From NCBI GenBank assembly GCA_020853075.1, contig JADYZS010000153.1, positions 1-5,043 on the forward strand: a stretch of DNA of 5,043 nucleotides. Direction: 5' to 3'. The stretch's first letter is position 1, and each line of letters opens with the position of its first letter. This stretch comes from Anaerolineae bacterium (GTDB taxonomy: Bacteria; Chloroflexota; Anaerolineae; JADYZS01). Of the stretch, positions 1 through 4,547 are shown piece by piece. Position numbers and translations under genes: made by a program. Below the pieces are notes generated by a model. That model saw nothing but the letters and a program-made list of their open reading frames with translations. It was not told the DNA's origin and searched no databases.

Positions 1-630
1 CGCTTTCGTCACCGCCTCGGTGCGGGAACCGGCCTGCAACTTGCCGTAGATATTCGCCAGGTGTCCCTGCACGGTGCGGTCGCTGATGCCGAGTTGCACG
101 CCGATGGCCCTGTTGGTCAGCCCCTGGCCCGCCAGACGCAGGATTTCCAGTTCCCGCTCGGTCAACGGCTCCACCTGGTCTTGGGCGGTAGCGGGCTTCC
201 CCGAAGTCATCTGGGCTACCACCTTCGCGGCGATGTCGGGGTCCAGCACCTTGCCGCCCGCAGCGGTCTCTTTGACGGCCCGCACCAGTTCGTCACTACC
301 GGCGTTCTTCAGGAGGTAGCCGTCGGCGCCGGCGCGCAGGAGGGCGACGATGTAGGGGTCATCGTCGTAGGCGGTGAGGATCAGAACCCGCACGTGGGGG
401 TGGTGCGCCTTGATCTGCCGGGTGACTTCAATGCCAGTCGCGCCGGGCATCTGGATATCCAGGACGGCCACGGCGGGGGCGTGCTCGGCGACCAGGCGCA
501 AGGCTTCAGTCCCGTCGGAAGCCTCGGCCACGACGGTGATCTCGCCGTCTTCCTCCAGGAACTCGCGGATGCCCTTGCGCACCACAGCATGGTCGTCGGC
601 CAACAGGACGCGGATCGGTTGGGCCATCAT
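1..630 (-). CDS. NarL/LuxR-family response regulator (C-terminus cut by window edge)
   Basis: DNA-binding response regulator of a two-component system, acting in the cytoplasm after phosphorylation by a histidine kinase not present here. The 210 residues visible show a receiver domain (about 6-125) followed by a LuxR-type helix-turn-helix (about 155-210). Receiver residues are all present: the acidic pair D12-D13, phosphoacceptor D58 in AVLDIQMPG, T86 in ILTAY and K108 in YLLKNAG. The output domain has LTERELEILRLAGQGLTNRAI and ends in KLQAGSRTEAVTKA, so only a few residues are lost beyond the edge. The reading frame is open to base 1. Two adjacent ATGs (630 and 627) both sit behind GAGGGGG; 630 gives a 5-base and 627 an 8-base spacing, so the exact start is undecided. 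Family assignment is very secure; the signal and target genes are unknown. The nearby SHOCT/Met-rich/PCYCGC genes are possible targets only by proximity. Confidence 0.96.
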   Translation of the reverse strand, partial: MMAQPIRVLLADDHAVVRKGIREFLEEDGEITVVAEASDGTEALRLVAEHAPAVAVLDIQMPGATGIEVTRQIKAHHPHVRVLILTAYDDDPYIVALLRAGADGYLLKNAGSDELVRAVKETAAGGKVLDPDIAAKVVAQMTSGKPATAQDQVEPLTERELEILRLAGQGLTNRAIGVQLGISDRTVQGHLANIYGKLQAGSRTEAVTKA

Positions 631-652
631 GATCACCCCCTCATCGCGCAGC

Positions 653-661
653 ATTATAACA
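653..661 (-). promoter_or_regulatory. Extended -10 promoter of the response regulator
   Basis: On the minus strand the sequence reads TGTTATAAT, a perfect TATAAT (653-658) preceded by TG plus one base, the extended -10 form that works with little or no -35 element. No good -35 hexamer is seen 16-18 bases upstream, where the hairpin at 664-689 lies. Transcription would start near 646, giving a leader of about 16 bases that contains the GAGGGGG ribosome binding site. Confidence 0.6.
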
Positions 662-663
662 CA

Positions 664-689
664 ACAGCCGCCTGGGTGCTGGCGGCTGT
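664..689 (-). terminator. GC-rich hairpin downstream of the membrane protein gene
   Basis: Perfect inverted repeat ACAGCCGCC / GGCGGCTGT with an 8-base loop, starting 45 bases after the stop codon of the 735-1640 gene. On the minus strand it is followed by TGTGTTATAAT, which is T-rich but interrupted, so termination may be only moderate. The hairpin directly abuts the extended -10 box of the response regulator, and it could instead or also be an operator for a dimeric regulator. Confidence 0.5.
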
Positions 690-734
690 GTTACCATTTC
701 AGAAAATCATAAATTTACGGAGTTGCTAACAGGG

Positions 735-1640
735 TTAGTACACTATCTGAGGGTCCACCTTCACATCCCTGATATTGCCTGGCCACGGTTTCAACCGTTT
801 GAGGAGGTCGTTATAGTATGCCGAGCCCCGGCGGATCGAATAGAAGCGAGAAGCCAGCTCCTCCTCCGTGCCTGGTTGGGCATAAATGGCATGCCTGAGG
901 CGCGTGTGGTTGCTGAAGCGGGCTACCCGGCGGGTCGCGAACGTTCCGAACATCAGGCCACGCTCGGAATACCAGAGATCCAGATTTGTCCAGATAGCCT
1001 CAGGCCACGCCTCGAAATAGGCGTCATATACCGCAGGGTTCCCCAGGCAGCGCAAGGCGTCACTCACTGTGGGGCCGTTGCGTTCCCATCGCATCCCTAC
1101 TGAGGCGGTCGGCTTGCCGAAGTTCCAGAGTGTTATCAAATACTCCTTGTCTCCTACCGACCAATCCAACTGCTCGGTATCCGAATTGGTAGGCTTGTTA
1201 ACACGGATGTCCTTCCTATCACTACCGTACTGGGCTTGGATCCATGCCAGCGCAGCTTCCTCGGTCGACTGGTCAAAAGGGAAGGTTGCGAGCCTGGCGT
1301 CGCCCACCTCGGCGCAATCCAGCGGGTATAGCCCCCGAGGGATTACGCGAGTTGACAGGAGCGACATGGCTGCCACTAAGAGAACCAGGCCCATGGCTGT
1401 GTCCTGTCTGCGCCCCTTGACTCCTCTGCGCAACTTAAAAGCCCCCACCAGCACCAGGAGCAGTACGGCTGCGCTGAGCCCATCTAGCCCCACCTGATCA
1501 AGACGGAATGCCACTTCGTCAAGCAGGTAGGGAATGATGAGTATCGCGAAAGGAATCGCGCAGAGCAGCGCCAGCAACACCCCCACCACTCCAAGCATAG
1601 ACAAGATAAGTTTGCGGTTTTGGCCCGGCTCGCTAGACAT
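735..1640 (-). CDS. Hypothetical protein with three N-terminal membrane segments
   Basis: I do not recognise a named family. The 301-residue product begins MSSEPGQNRK and has three hydrophobic segments (about 11-38, 53-69 and 82-98). Between TM2 and TM3 there is a basic loop (KLRRGVKGRRQ, 69-79), which should be cytoplasmic. A soluble domain of about 200 residues follows TM3. Its second half has LRCLGNPAVYDAYFE (197-210) and DLWYSERGLMFGTF (221-234), a pattern I associate with uncharacterised Chloroflexota proteins, though this is recollection rather than a match. I chose the ATG at 1640 over the in-frame ATG at 1685 because AAGGAGG lies 5 bases before 1640. The promoter -10 box also overlaps the region just upstream of 1685, so the upstream ATG would lie in front of the expected transcript start. 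The gene stands alone, with a terminator-like hairpin after it. Confidence 0.85.
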   Translation of the reverse strand: MSSEPGQNRKLILSMLGVVGVLLALLCAIPFAILIIPYLLDEVAFRLDQVGLDGLSAAVLLLVLVGAFKLRRGVKGRRQDTAMGLVLLVAAMSLLSTRVIPRGLYPLDCAEVGDARLATFPFDQSTEEAALAWIQAQYGSDRKDIRVNKPTNSDTEQLDWSVGDKEYLITLWNFGKPTASVGMRWERNGPTVSDALRCLGNPAVYDAYFEAWPEAIWTNLDLWYSERGLMFGTFATRRVARFSNHTRLRHAIYAQPGTEEELASRFYSIRRGSAYYNDLLKRLKPWPGNIRDVKVDPQIVY

Positions 1641-1686
1641 GGACGCCTCCTTGTGCGCATCTTTTCCATGCCGCCAACCGATCATT

Positions 1687-1716
1687 ATTATAGGCCATCT
1701 TGCTGCAAAATGTAAG
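1687..1716 (-). promoter_or_regulatory. Sigma-70-type promoter of the membrane protein gene
   Basis: The minus strand carries CTTACA (1711-1716, four of six consensus -35 bases), an 18-base spacer and a perfect TATAAT (1687-1692). The start point would be near 1680, giving a leader of about 40 bases that ends with AAGGAGG before the ATG at 1640. This placement is the main argument for rejecting the longer reading frame beginning at 1685. Confidence 0.65.
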
Positions 1717-1739
1717 GGGGAAGGGCAAGAACTAACGGA

Positions 1740-1767
1740 AACGCCCTCGCCATGCCGCGAGGGCGTT
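1740..1767 (-). terminator. Terminator of the three-gene DUF3467/HicB/HicA-like operon
   Basis: Perfect 10-bp stem AACGCCCTCG / CGAGGGCGTT around an 8-base loop, 25 bases after the stop codon of the last gene. On the minus strand it runs into TTCCGTTAGTTCTT, a T-rich but imperfect tail. It separates this operon from the promoter at 1687-1716. Confidence 0.7.
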
Positions 1768-1791
1768 AACTAATCTATCGCTGCGACTCTA

Positions 1792-2067
1792 CTAATCTAG
1801 ATTCATGAGATGTTCTAGATACCATTCGTAGGTCAGTGTGCAGCTGTAGAGCCGCTTCAGTTGGCCCATGTTGACTCGCATTTGCTTGGCAATCCACTTG
1901 AGGATCTTGTCATCTACGTCGCGCTTACTTCTGTGACGGTCAAGATAGGTGCTTACCTTCCCATCTGGGTAATACAGGGCATACAGTTGGTGGTTAGTTC
2001 CACCGGCTGGCATAAAATGGAGTTTCTTGACCAGGCAATCACTCAAGGCGTCTTTCTCGATGGACAC
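1792..2067 (-). CDS. HicA-like toxin candidate
   Basis: A 91-residue protein resembling small HicA-type mRNA interferases, which cleave mRNA through a conserved histidine in a double-stranded-RNA-binding-like fold. The visible match is GGTNHQLYALYYPDGK (22-37), where H26 would be the catalytic histidine. After it come SKRDVDDKILKWIAKQMRV (47-65) and a tail with LYSCTLTYEWYLEHL (73-87), as in longer HicA-like relatives that carry an extra C-terminal helical part. The start is GTG at 2067: no ATG is available, and GAGG lies 8 bases upstream inside the last codons of the preceding gene. The preceding stop (TGA, 2071-2073) is 3 bases away, so translation is probably coupled. Gene order antitoxin-like first, toxin-like last is unlike classic hicAB, where the toxin usually comes first. 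Toxicity is inferred; a non-toxic relative is possible. Confidence 0.6.
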   Translation of the reverse strand: MSIEKDALSDCLVKKLHFMPAGGTNHQLYALYYPDGKVSTYLDRHRSKRDVDDKILKWIAKQMRVNMGQLKRLYSCTLTYEWYLEHLMNLD

Positions 2068-2070
2068 AGA

Positions 2071-2469
2071 TCACACCTCAATGATGGTGGCTCGAAGACG
2101 GAGTAGCTGTTTGGTAAGGTGCTTGCCTATACGTGTCTCATCGCCCCTCAAGTCTTGGTATTGGTCTATCAGCATAGACTCATAATCGGCAAGGGCGTCA
2201 TGTAGCGTCTCGCCCACGCCGTACAGGTCGAATTCATAATCGCCCACCAAGACAGAGCCATCACGCAGGGTCTCTACCTGTAGGGTGATAGGGCGTATCA
2301 ACCGATAGCCTGGCGTCGTCAGGCGCGTTAATAGGTGGGTTTGCTCGCTACTGTGAATGCTATCTGGCGACAGGATAACTCGTTCTGGATCAACTTGGCG
2401 AAACCTAGGAAACCGGCCCAGGTCACTGCCAGCAGTCGTGTTGCTAACAGAAACCACGCTCAGGTACAT
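2071..2469 (-). CDS. HicB-like antitoxin candidate
   Basis: A 132-residue protein whose central part (about 60-100) looks like the partial RNase-H-like fold of HicB antitoxins. A strand, PITLQVETLRDGSVLVG, is followed by a second strand and then by YGVGETLHDALADYESML, the GxGxT-helix signature of that family. In HicAB systems this protein binds and blocks the HicA nuclease and often represses its own promoter. The first 50 residues have no recognisable match, and I see no clear ribbon-helix-helix or helix-turn-helix at the C-terminus, which is short and basic (HLTKQLLRLRATIIEV). DNA binding is therefore not evident from sequence. The ATG at 2469 has GAGGAA 8 bases upstream, within the end of the preceding gene; both flanking gaps are 3 bases. 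The role is inferred from fold pattern and from the HicA-like neighbour. Confidence 0.6.
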   Translation of the reverse strand: MYLSVVSVSNTTAGSDLGRFPRFRQVDPERVILSPDSIHSSEQTHLLTRLTTPGYRLIRPITLQVETLRDGSVLVGDYEFDLYGVGETLHDALADYESMLIDQYQDLRGDETRIGKHLTKQLLRLRATIIEV

Positions 2470-2472
2470 GGC

Positions 2473-2796
2473 CTATTCCTCTTCTTCGCTTATGGTAAAG
2501 CGCGTTTTGAACTTTTCTACGTTGGCTTGAATAACCGAGGCCATCGCTAACATCGCCGGTGGCGATACTGCGATCTTTGCTACGACTTTAATGGAAACAG
2601 ATTTCAGAGTCTCCAGTTTCTCAGGCGATAAGTTGGCTGGCGTGAACGGGACAGCCTCACCGAATACGAGATAGAACTCTGATCCGGTATGGGTAATAAA
2701 GAGATGGTTCGCGTAAATTGTTGGATATTCAGCGAGTGATTCAGGCCAAACGAGCTTGAACTTGATTTCATCGGGACGGGAGTCTGGGTCAGACAT
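2473..2796 (-). CDS. DUF3467-like small protein, first gene of the operon
   Basis: A 107-residue acidic protein resembling the DUF3467 family, whose function is not known. Family-like features are TIYANHLFITHTGSEFYLVFGEAVP (26-50), where a YAN motif is followed by a strand with EFxLxF. Near the C-terminal side is KVVAKIAVSPPAMLAMASVI (70-89), matching the usual Val-rich strand, SP turn and helix, followed by NVEKFK. The end is a run of acidic residues (SEEEE). There is no signal peptide or membrane segment, so it should be cytoplasmic. The ATG at 2796 has AAGGAAG about 8 bases upstream. Being first in a tightly packed operon with HicB- and HicA-like genes suggests it belongs to the same system, perhaps as a regulator or chaperone; that is inference only. 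The family call is good, the function open. Confidence 0.72.
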   Translation of the reverse strand: MSDPDSRPDEIKFKLVWPESLAEYPTIYANHLFITHTGSEFYLVFGEAVPFTPANLSPEKLETLKSVSIKVVAKIAVSPPAMLAMASVIQANVEKFKTRFTISEEEE

Positions 2797-2811
2797 GCCA
2801 TGCTTCCTTTC

Positions 2812-2830
2812 GGAACCCCCTTGGGATTCC
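2812..2830 (-). promoter_or_regulatory. Leader hairpin next to the ribosome binding site of the DUF3467-like gene
   Basis: In the transcript, GGAATCCC pairs with GGGGTTCC (seven Watson-Crick pairs and one G-U) around a 3-base AAG loop. The stem ends only 5 bases before the AAGGAAG ribosome binding site, so it could affect initiation. No U tract follows, so it is not a terminator. The leader is long (about 90 bases) if transcription starts at the 2893-2901 promoter. Confidence 0.45.
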
Positions 2831-2870
2831 AGCGGCGTTTCCCACTGCCTGATATTTAGAGAGCAGCTCG

Positions 2871-2937
2871 GTAGAACAGAGTATGCAGAACCATTATATC
2901 ACTACATGTCAAGCTCTGCCCATAGGATTGTAGAACC
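2871..2937. repeat. Three direct repeats of GTAGAAC type around the operon promoter
   Basis: Copies are GTAGAACA at 2871-2878, GCAGAACC at 2885-2892 and GTAGAACC at 2930-2937. The middle copy touches the -10 box (2893-2898), the first lies just downstream of the expected start point, and the third is about 30 bases upstream of the -10 box. This arrangement could be an operator for autoregulation, as HicB-type antitoxins often do, but the motif is short and the repeat spacing (14 and 45 bases) is not an exact number of helical turns. Confidence 0.4.
2893..2901 (-). promoter_or_regulatory. Extended -10 promoter of the DUF3467/HicB/HicA-like operon
   Basis: The minus strand reads TGATATAAT: perfect TATAAT (2893-2898) with an upstream TG, the extended -10 form. 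A perfect TTGACA occurs at 2907-2912, but only 8 bases separate it from the TATAAT, too close to act as its -35 element. Transcription would start near 2886, about 90 bases before the first ATG. Confidence 0.6.
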
Positions 2938-2974
2938 AATGAGTCGCTATGAAACACACGGGGGCCAGTGGTGC

Positions 2975-2988
2975 TGCGTTTGAACGCA
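2975..2988. repeat. Short palindrome TGCGTT-TG-AACGCA
   Basis: Perfect 6-bp arms around a 2-base centre, in the intergenic space upstream of the three-gene operon. It has the form of a dimeric regulator site, but no function can be shown and a short palindrome like this may occur by chance. Confidence 0.35.
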
Positions 2989-3010
2989 CAGAGGGACTAT
3001 CTTTCCCTTT

Positions 3011-3030
3011 CGCTTATCATAAGCGTTTTT
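3011..3030 (+). repeat. Palindrome CGCTTAT-C-ATAAGCG followed by five T
   Basis: Perfect 7-bp arms with a single central C, followed on the plus strand by TTTTT (3026-3030). As RNA it would fold as a 5-bp stem with a 5-base loop, a weak terminator shape for plus-strand transcripts. No plus-strand gene ends here, so a protein-binding site or a barrier to antisense transcription is equally possible. Confidence 0.4.
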
Positions 3031-3042
3031 ACCACAAATAGA

Positions 3043-3065
3043 GAGGCGGGGGATTCCCCCGCCTT
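3043..3065 (-). terminator. Terminator of the SHOCT/Met-rich operon
   Basis: Very stable stem GGCGGGGG / CCCCCGCC (3045-3052 and 3056-3063) with a 3-base loop, extended by an A-T pair and a wobble pair, about 37 bases after the stop of the 3102-3956 gene. On the minus strand it is followed by CTCTATTTGT, a T-rich but imperfect tail. Confidence 0.68.
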
Positions 3066-3101
3066 CCCTCGCCCATCTTCCGCGAATCGCCCCGTCTTGG
3101 A

Positions 3102-3956
3102 CTAATGCTCCTCCTCGCTCACCATGCCCAGGAACCGCCCGTGCCAGGCATGATACCAGACGCGGCCGGTGTAGCCGTTGACGCTCAACATTCCCTCAGG
3201 CTCGCCATCGCTGCCGGACGTATGCAGCGTGTAGTAGCCGTAGAAGGTTTCCGGCTCACCTGCGGTCAGCCCGCTGTTGCGGGCTTTTAGATATTCCTGC
3301 GCGTACCGTGTGGCCTCCTCCGGCGTGACGGGCATATCTGCGGTCGGCTGGCCGTTCCCCTGGCCGCCCCAACCGTACATCATCATGCCGCCCATACCGC
3401 CCATGTGCCCGTACTTGGTGTTCCACATCATGTTCGGCCCGTACTCCGGCCAGACGAAGCCCGTGTAAGGGTCAATCAGCAACTCAAACGCGTTGATCTC
3501 TGTGGACTTCTCCCGCACCTGGGCGTAGAAGTTGTACTCAAACTCCATGATCTCGGCTATCTCCAGGTCGGGGTTGTCGTAGTAGGTAGCCAGGTAGTTC
3601 GCGACAGCCTCCTGCACCTCCTCGCCGGTCAGTCGTTCGGCATTGGGGTTAGGCCGTGCCCAGGGAGCGCCGAAGCCACCCATCATCTCAGGCCCCATCA
3701 TGCCGGGGCCACCCCATCCCATCATTCCCACCATGCCAGACCCCATCATGCCCGGCCCGAAGTCGCAGCCGTAGGGGTAGGTGGACGTGACCGGAACGTT
3801 CGGCGCGACAGGTGACCTGTTCCCCATCATCCCGCCACGACCCATCATCCCCGGCCCTACCGGCCCTTGGGCGAAAGCGGCGGTGACCAATATCGCGACC
3901 AGCAGTAGCGCGCCGATGCCTACGCTGGTGAGAAGGACGATTCTCTTGTTAGTCAT
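3102..3956 (-). CDS. Exported Met/Gly-rich protein with two PepSY-like repeats
   Basis: A 284-residue protein with an N-terminal signal (basic MTNKR, hydrophobic 7-28, probable cleavage after AFA at 29), so it should act outside the cytoplasmic membrane. Residues 36-93 are rich in MMG units (PGMMG repeated), with a second cluster GHMGGMGGMMMYGWGG (183-198). Methionine-rich stretches of this kind often bind Cu(I). Two similar modules lie at about 109-179 and 210-273: each starts LTGEEVQ or VTPEEAT, has an AxxYL helix, then strands ending in DPYTGFVW or NGYTGRVW, which is a PepSY-like pattern. The ATG at 3956 has AAGGAG 8 bases upstream. It lies 28 bases after the SHOCT gene and is probably cotranscribed with it. 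Export and Met-richness are seen; a copper role is inference. A signal-anchored rather than released protein is possible. Confidence 0.88.
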   Translation of the reverse strand: MTNKRIVLLTSVGIGALLLVAILVTAAFAQGPVGPGMMGRGGMMGNRSPVAPNVPVTSTYPYGCDFGPGMMGSGMVGMMGWGGPGMMGPEMMGGFGAPWARPNPNAERLTGEEVQEAVANYLATYYDNPDLEIAEIMEFEYNFYAQVREKSTEINAFELLIDPYTGFVWPEYGPNMMWNTKYGHMGGMGGMMMYGWGGQGNGQPTADMPVTPEEATRYAQEYLKARNSGLTAGEPETFYGYYTLHTSGSDGEPEGMLSVNGYTGRVWYHAWHGRFLGMVSEEEH

Positions 3957-3984
3957 CTATGTGTCTCCTTACTGATCGCTGTGG

Positions 3985-4230
3985 TTAGACGCCGAGTTTG
4001 TGCCGCAGTTCATCGTACTCCTGCGGCGTGATCTCACCGGCAGCCAGGCGGTGGCGCAAGATTTCTATCACCGAAGGATCCGCCGTCGTCGGGTTGCGCG
4101 GCGGTTGGCTTTGCGTCGTGCGGGTGAGGATGATCACCAGCCAGACGAGCAAGCCGATGAAGAGGGCCCAGAAAAGGAGCATCGCCAGGCCCCCCAGAAG
4201 CCCCATGTTCCAGCCCCATCCTCCCATCAT
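3985..4230 (-). CDS. SHOCT-domain membrane protein
   Basis: An 81-residue protein with a Trp/Gly/Met-rich start (MMGGWGWNMG), one membrane segment (about 11-36) and a polar linker. It ends in a SHOCT domain (about 53-80): DPSVIEILRHRLAAGEITPQ then EYDELRHKLGV, matching the family pattern of a short helix, AxGEIT and EYxxLRxKL. SHOCT is a short C-terminal domain thought to mediate oligomerisation or protein contacts. Small proteins of this build are frequently found beside copper efflux and other metal-resistance genes; that is general knowledge, not shown here. Two adjacent ATGs (4230 and 4227) follow GGAGG with 6- and 9-base spacing, so either may be used. It is first in a two-gene operon with the Met-rich exported protein, whose N-terminal MMG motifs it echoes. 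Confidence 0.93.
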   Translation of the reverse strand: MMGGWGWNMGLLGGLAMLLFWALFIGLLVWLVIILTRTTQSQPPRNPTTADPSVIEILRHRLAAGEITPQEYDELRHKLGV

Positions 4231-4266
4231 AGTACACCTCCAAGACCGCTTGTTCTTTTCTTCTCC

Positions 4267-4295
4267 ATTGTCTCACTACCGGCCCGGAGATTCAA
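4267..4295 (-). promoter_or_regulatory. Possible promoter of the SHOCT/Met-rich operon
   Basis: On the minus strand TTGAAT (4290-4295) and GACAAT (4267-4272) are separated by exactly 17 bases; each matches four of six consensus bases. The start would be near 4260, giving a leader of about 30 bases that ends with GGAGG. This is the best candidate seen, but a weak promoter like this may need an activator. Confidence 0.4.
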
Positions 4296-4318
4296 GGCTC
4301 CTTTGGCGGGCAAGGGCA

Positions 4319-4334
4319 CGCGCCATTCGGCGCG
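4319..4334. repeat. Small GC hairpin CGCGCC-ATTC-GGCGCG
   Basis: Perfect 6-bp arms around a 4-base loop, about 25 bases upstream of the -35 element of the SHOCT operon. A second, weaker hairpin (AGCG, 6 bases, CGCT) lies at 4344-4357. They may be regulator sites between the divergent promoters, but nothing else supports this. Confidence 0.3.
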
Positions 4335-4387
4335 GTGGCGACCAGCGTTTCGGCGCTATGCCGGGCAGCTGTTCTCTCCTATACTGG

Positions 4388-4396
4388 TGCTATAAA
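4388..4396 (+). promoter_or_regulatory. Extended -10 promoter candidate for the lipoprotein gene
   Basis: Plus strand TGCTATAAA: a TATAAA -10 box with the upstream TG of the extended form. No clear -35 hexamer is seen at the right distance. Transcription would begin near 4403, at the hairpin that the mobile element interrupts. Without that element the leader would be about 50 bases; with it, it is about 245. Confidence 0.42.
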
Positions 4397-4468
4397 ATCC
4401 TAAAGGTCTTCCAGACCTTTAGAGCCTATCCTAAAAATGCGGGGGATTTGATTTCCGGTCAGCGGATA

Positions 4469-4496
4469 GTAGGGGCGCAGCATGCTGCGCCCCTAC
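4469..4496. repeat. Perfect 28-bp palindrome inside the element
   Basis: The 14-base half GTAGGGGCGCAGCA is followed directly by its exact reverse complement, centred between 4482 and 4483. Similar GTAGGGGCG-type palindromes are, as I recall, dispersed in intergenic DNA of many environmental bacteria. It may be an independent repeat captured by, or nested within, the element. It would form a cruciform in DNA or a very stable hairpin in RNA. Confidence 0.85.
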
Positions 4497-4531
4497 AGGA
4501 CGGTCATCCACTCATCTGTCGCTTGCACCTC

Positions 4532-4547
4532 GTCGGCGCAAGCCGAC
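4532..4547. repeat. GCAA-loop hairpin inside the element
   Basis: GTCGGC and GCCGAC pair perfectly around GCAA, a GNRA-type tetraloop in plus-strand RNA. An alternative longer pairing exists between CTGTCGCTTGC (4516-4526) and the segment ending CGACAG (4549) with one bulge, so two mutually exclusive folds are possible. Confidence 0.5.

Larger units (their letters stand above)
2797..3101. other. Intergenic region between the two minus-strand operons
   Basis: I see no gene here: the open frames are short and lack family features or ribosome binding sites. From right to left on the minus strand it holds the terminator of the 3102-3956 gene (3043-3065), two short perfect palindromes (3011-3025 and 2975-2988), three GTAGAAC-type repeats around the promoter of the three-gene operon, and a leader hairpin next to the first ribosome binding site. 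Confidence 0.7.

Noticed and set aside
61..729. Plus-strand open frame of 222 codons at the left end
   Set aside because: It is antisense to the response regulator, whose receiver and helix-turn-helix motifs are unmistakable, and its protein shows no family features.
1641..1685. Longer N-terminus of the membrane protein starting at the ATG at 1685
   Set aside because: It would start upstream of the transcript start predicted from the TATAAT at 1687-1692, and AAGGAGG clearly serves the ATG at 1640.
2907..2912. Perfect TTGACA as the -35 box of the three-gene operon
   Set aside because: Only 8 bases separate it from the TATAAT, and no good -10 box lies 16-18 bases downstream; the extended -10 reading is better supported.
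2756..2983. Plus-strand open frame of 75 codons over the operon promoter
   Set aside because: It overlaps the start of the DUF3467-like gene and the promoter, has no recognisable domain and no convincing ribosome binding site.
3405..3815. Plus-strand open frame of 136 codons inside the Met-rich gene region
   Set aside because: A shadow of the GC-rich codons of the minus-strand gene; its composition (His, Pro, Arg, Val rich) is typical of antisense reading.
4469..4496. The 28-bp palindrome as an intrinsic terminator
   Set aside because: No T tract follows on either strand, and it lies inside a mobile element with no gene ending next to it.
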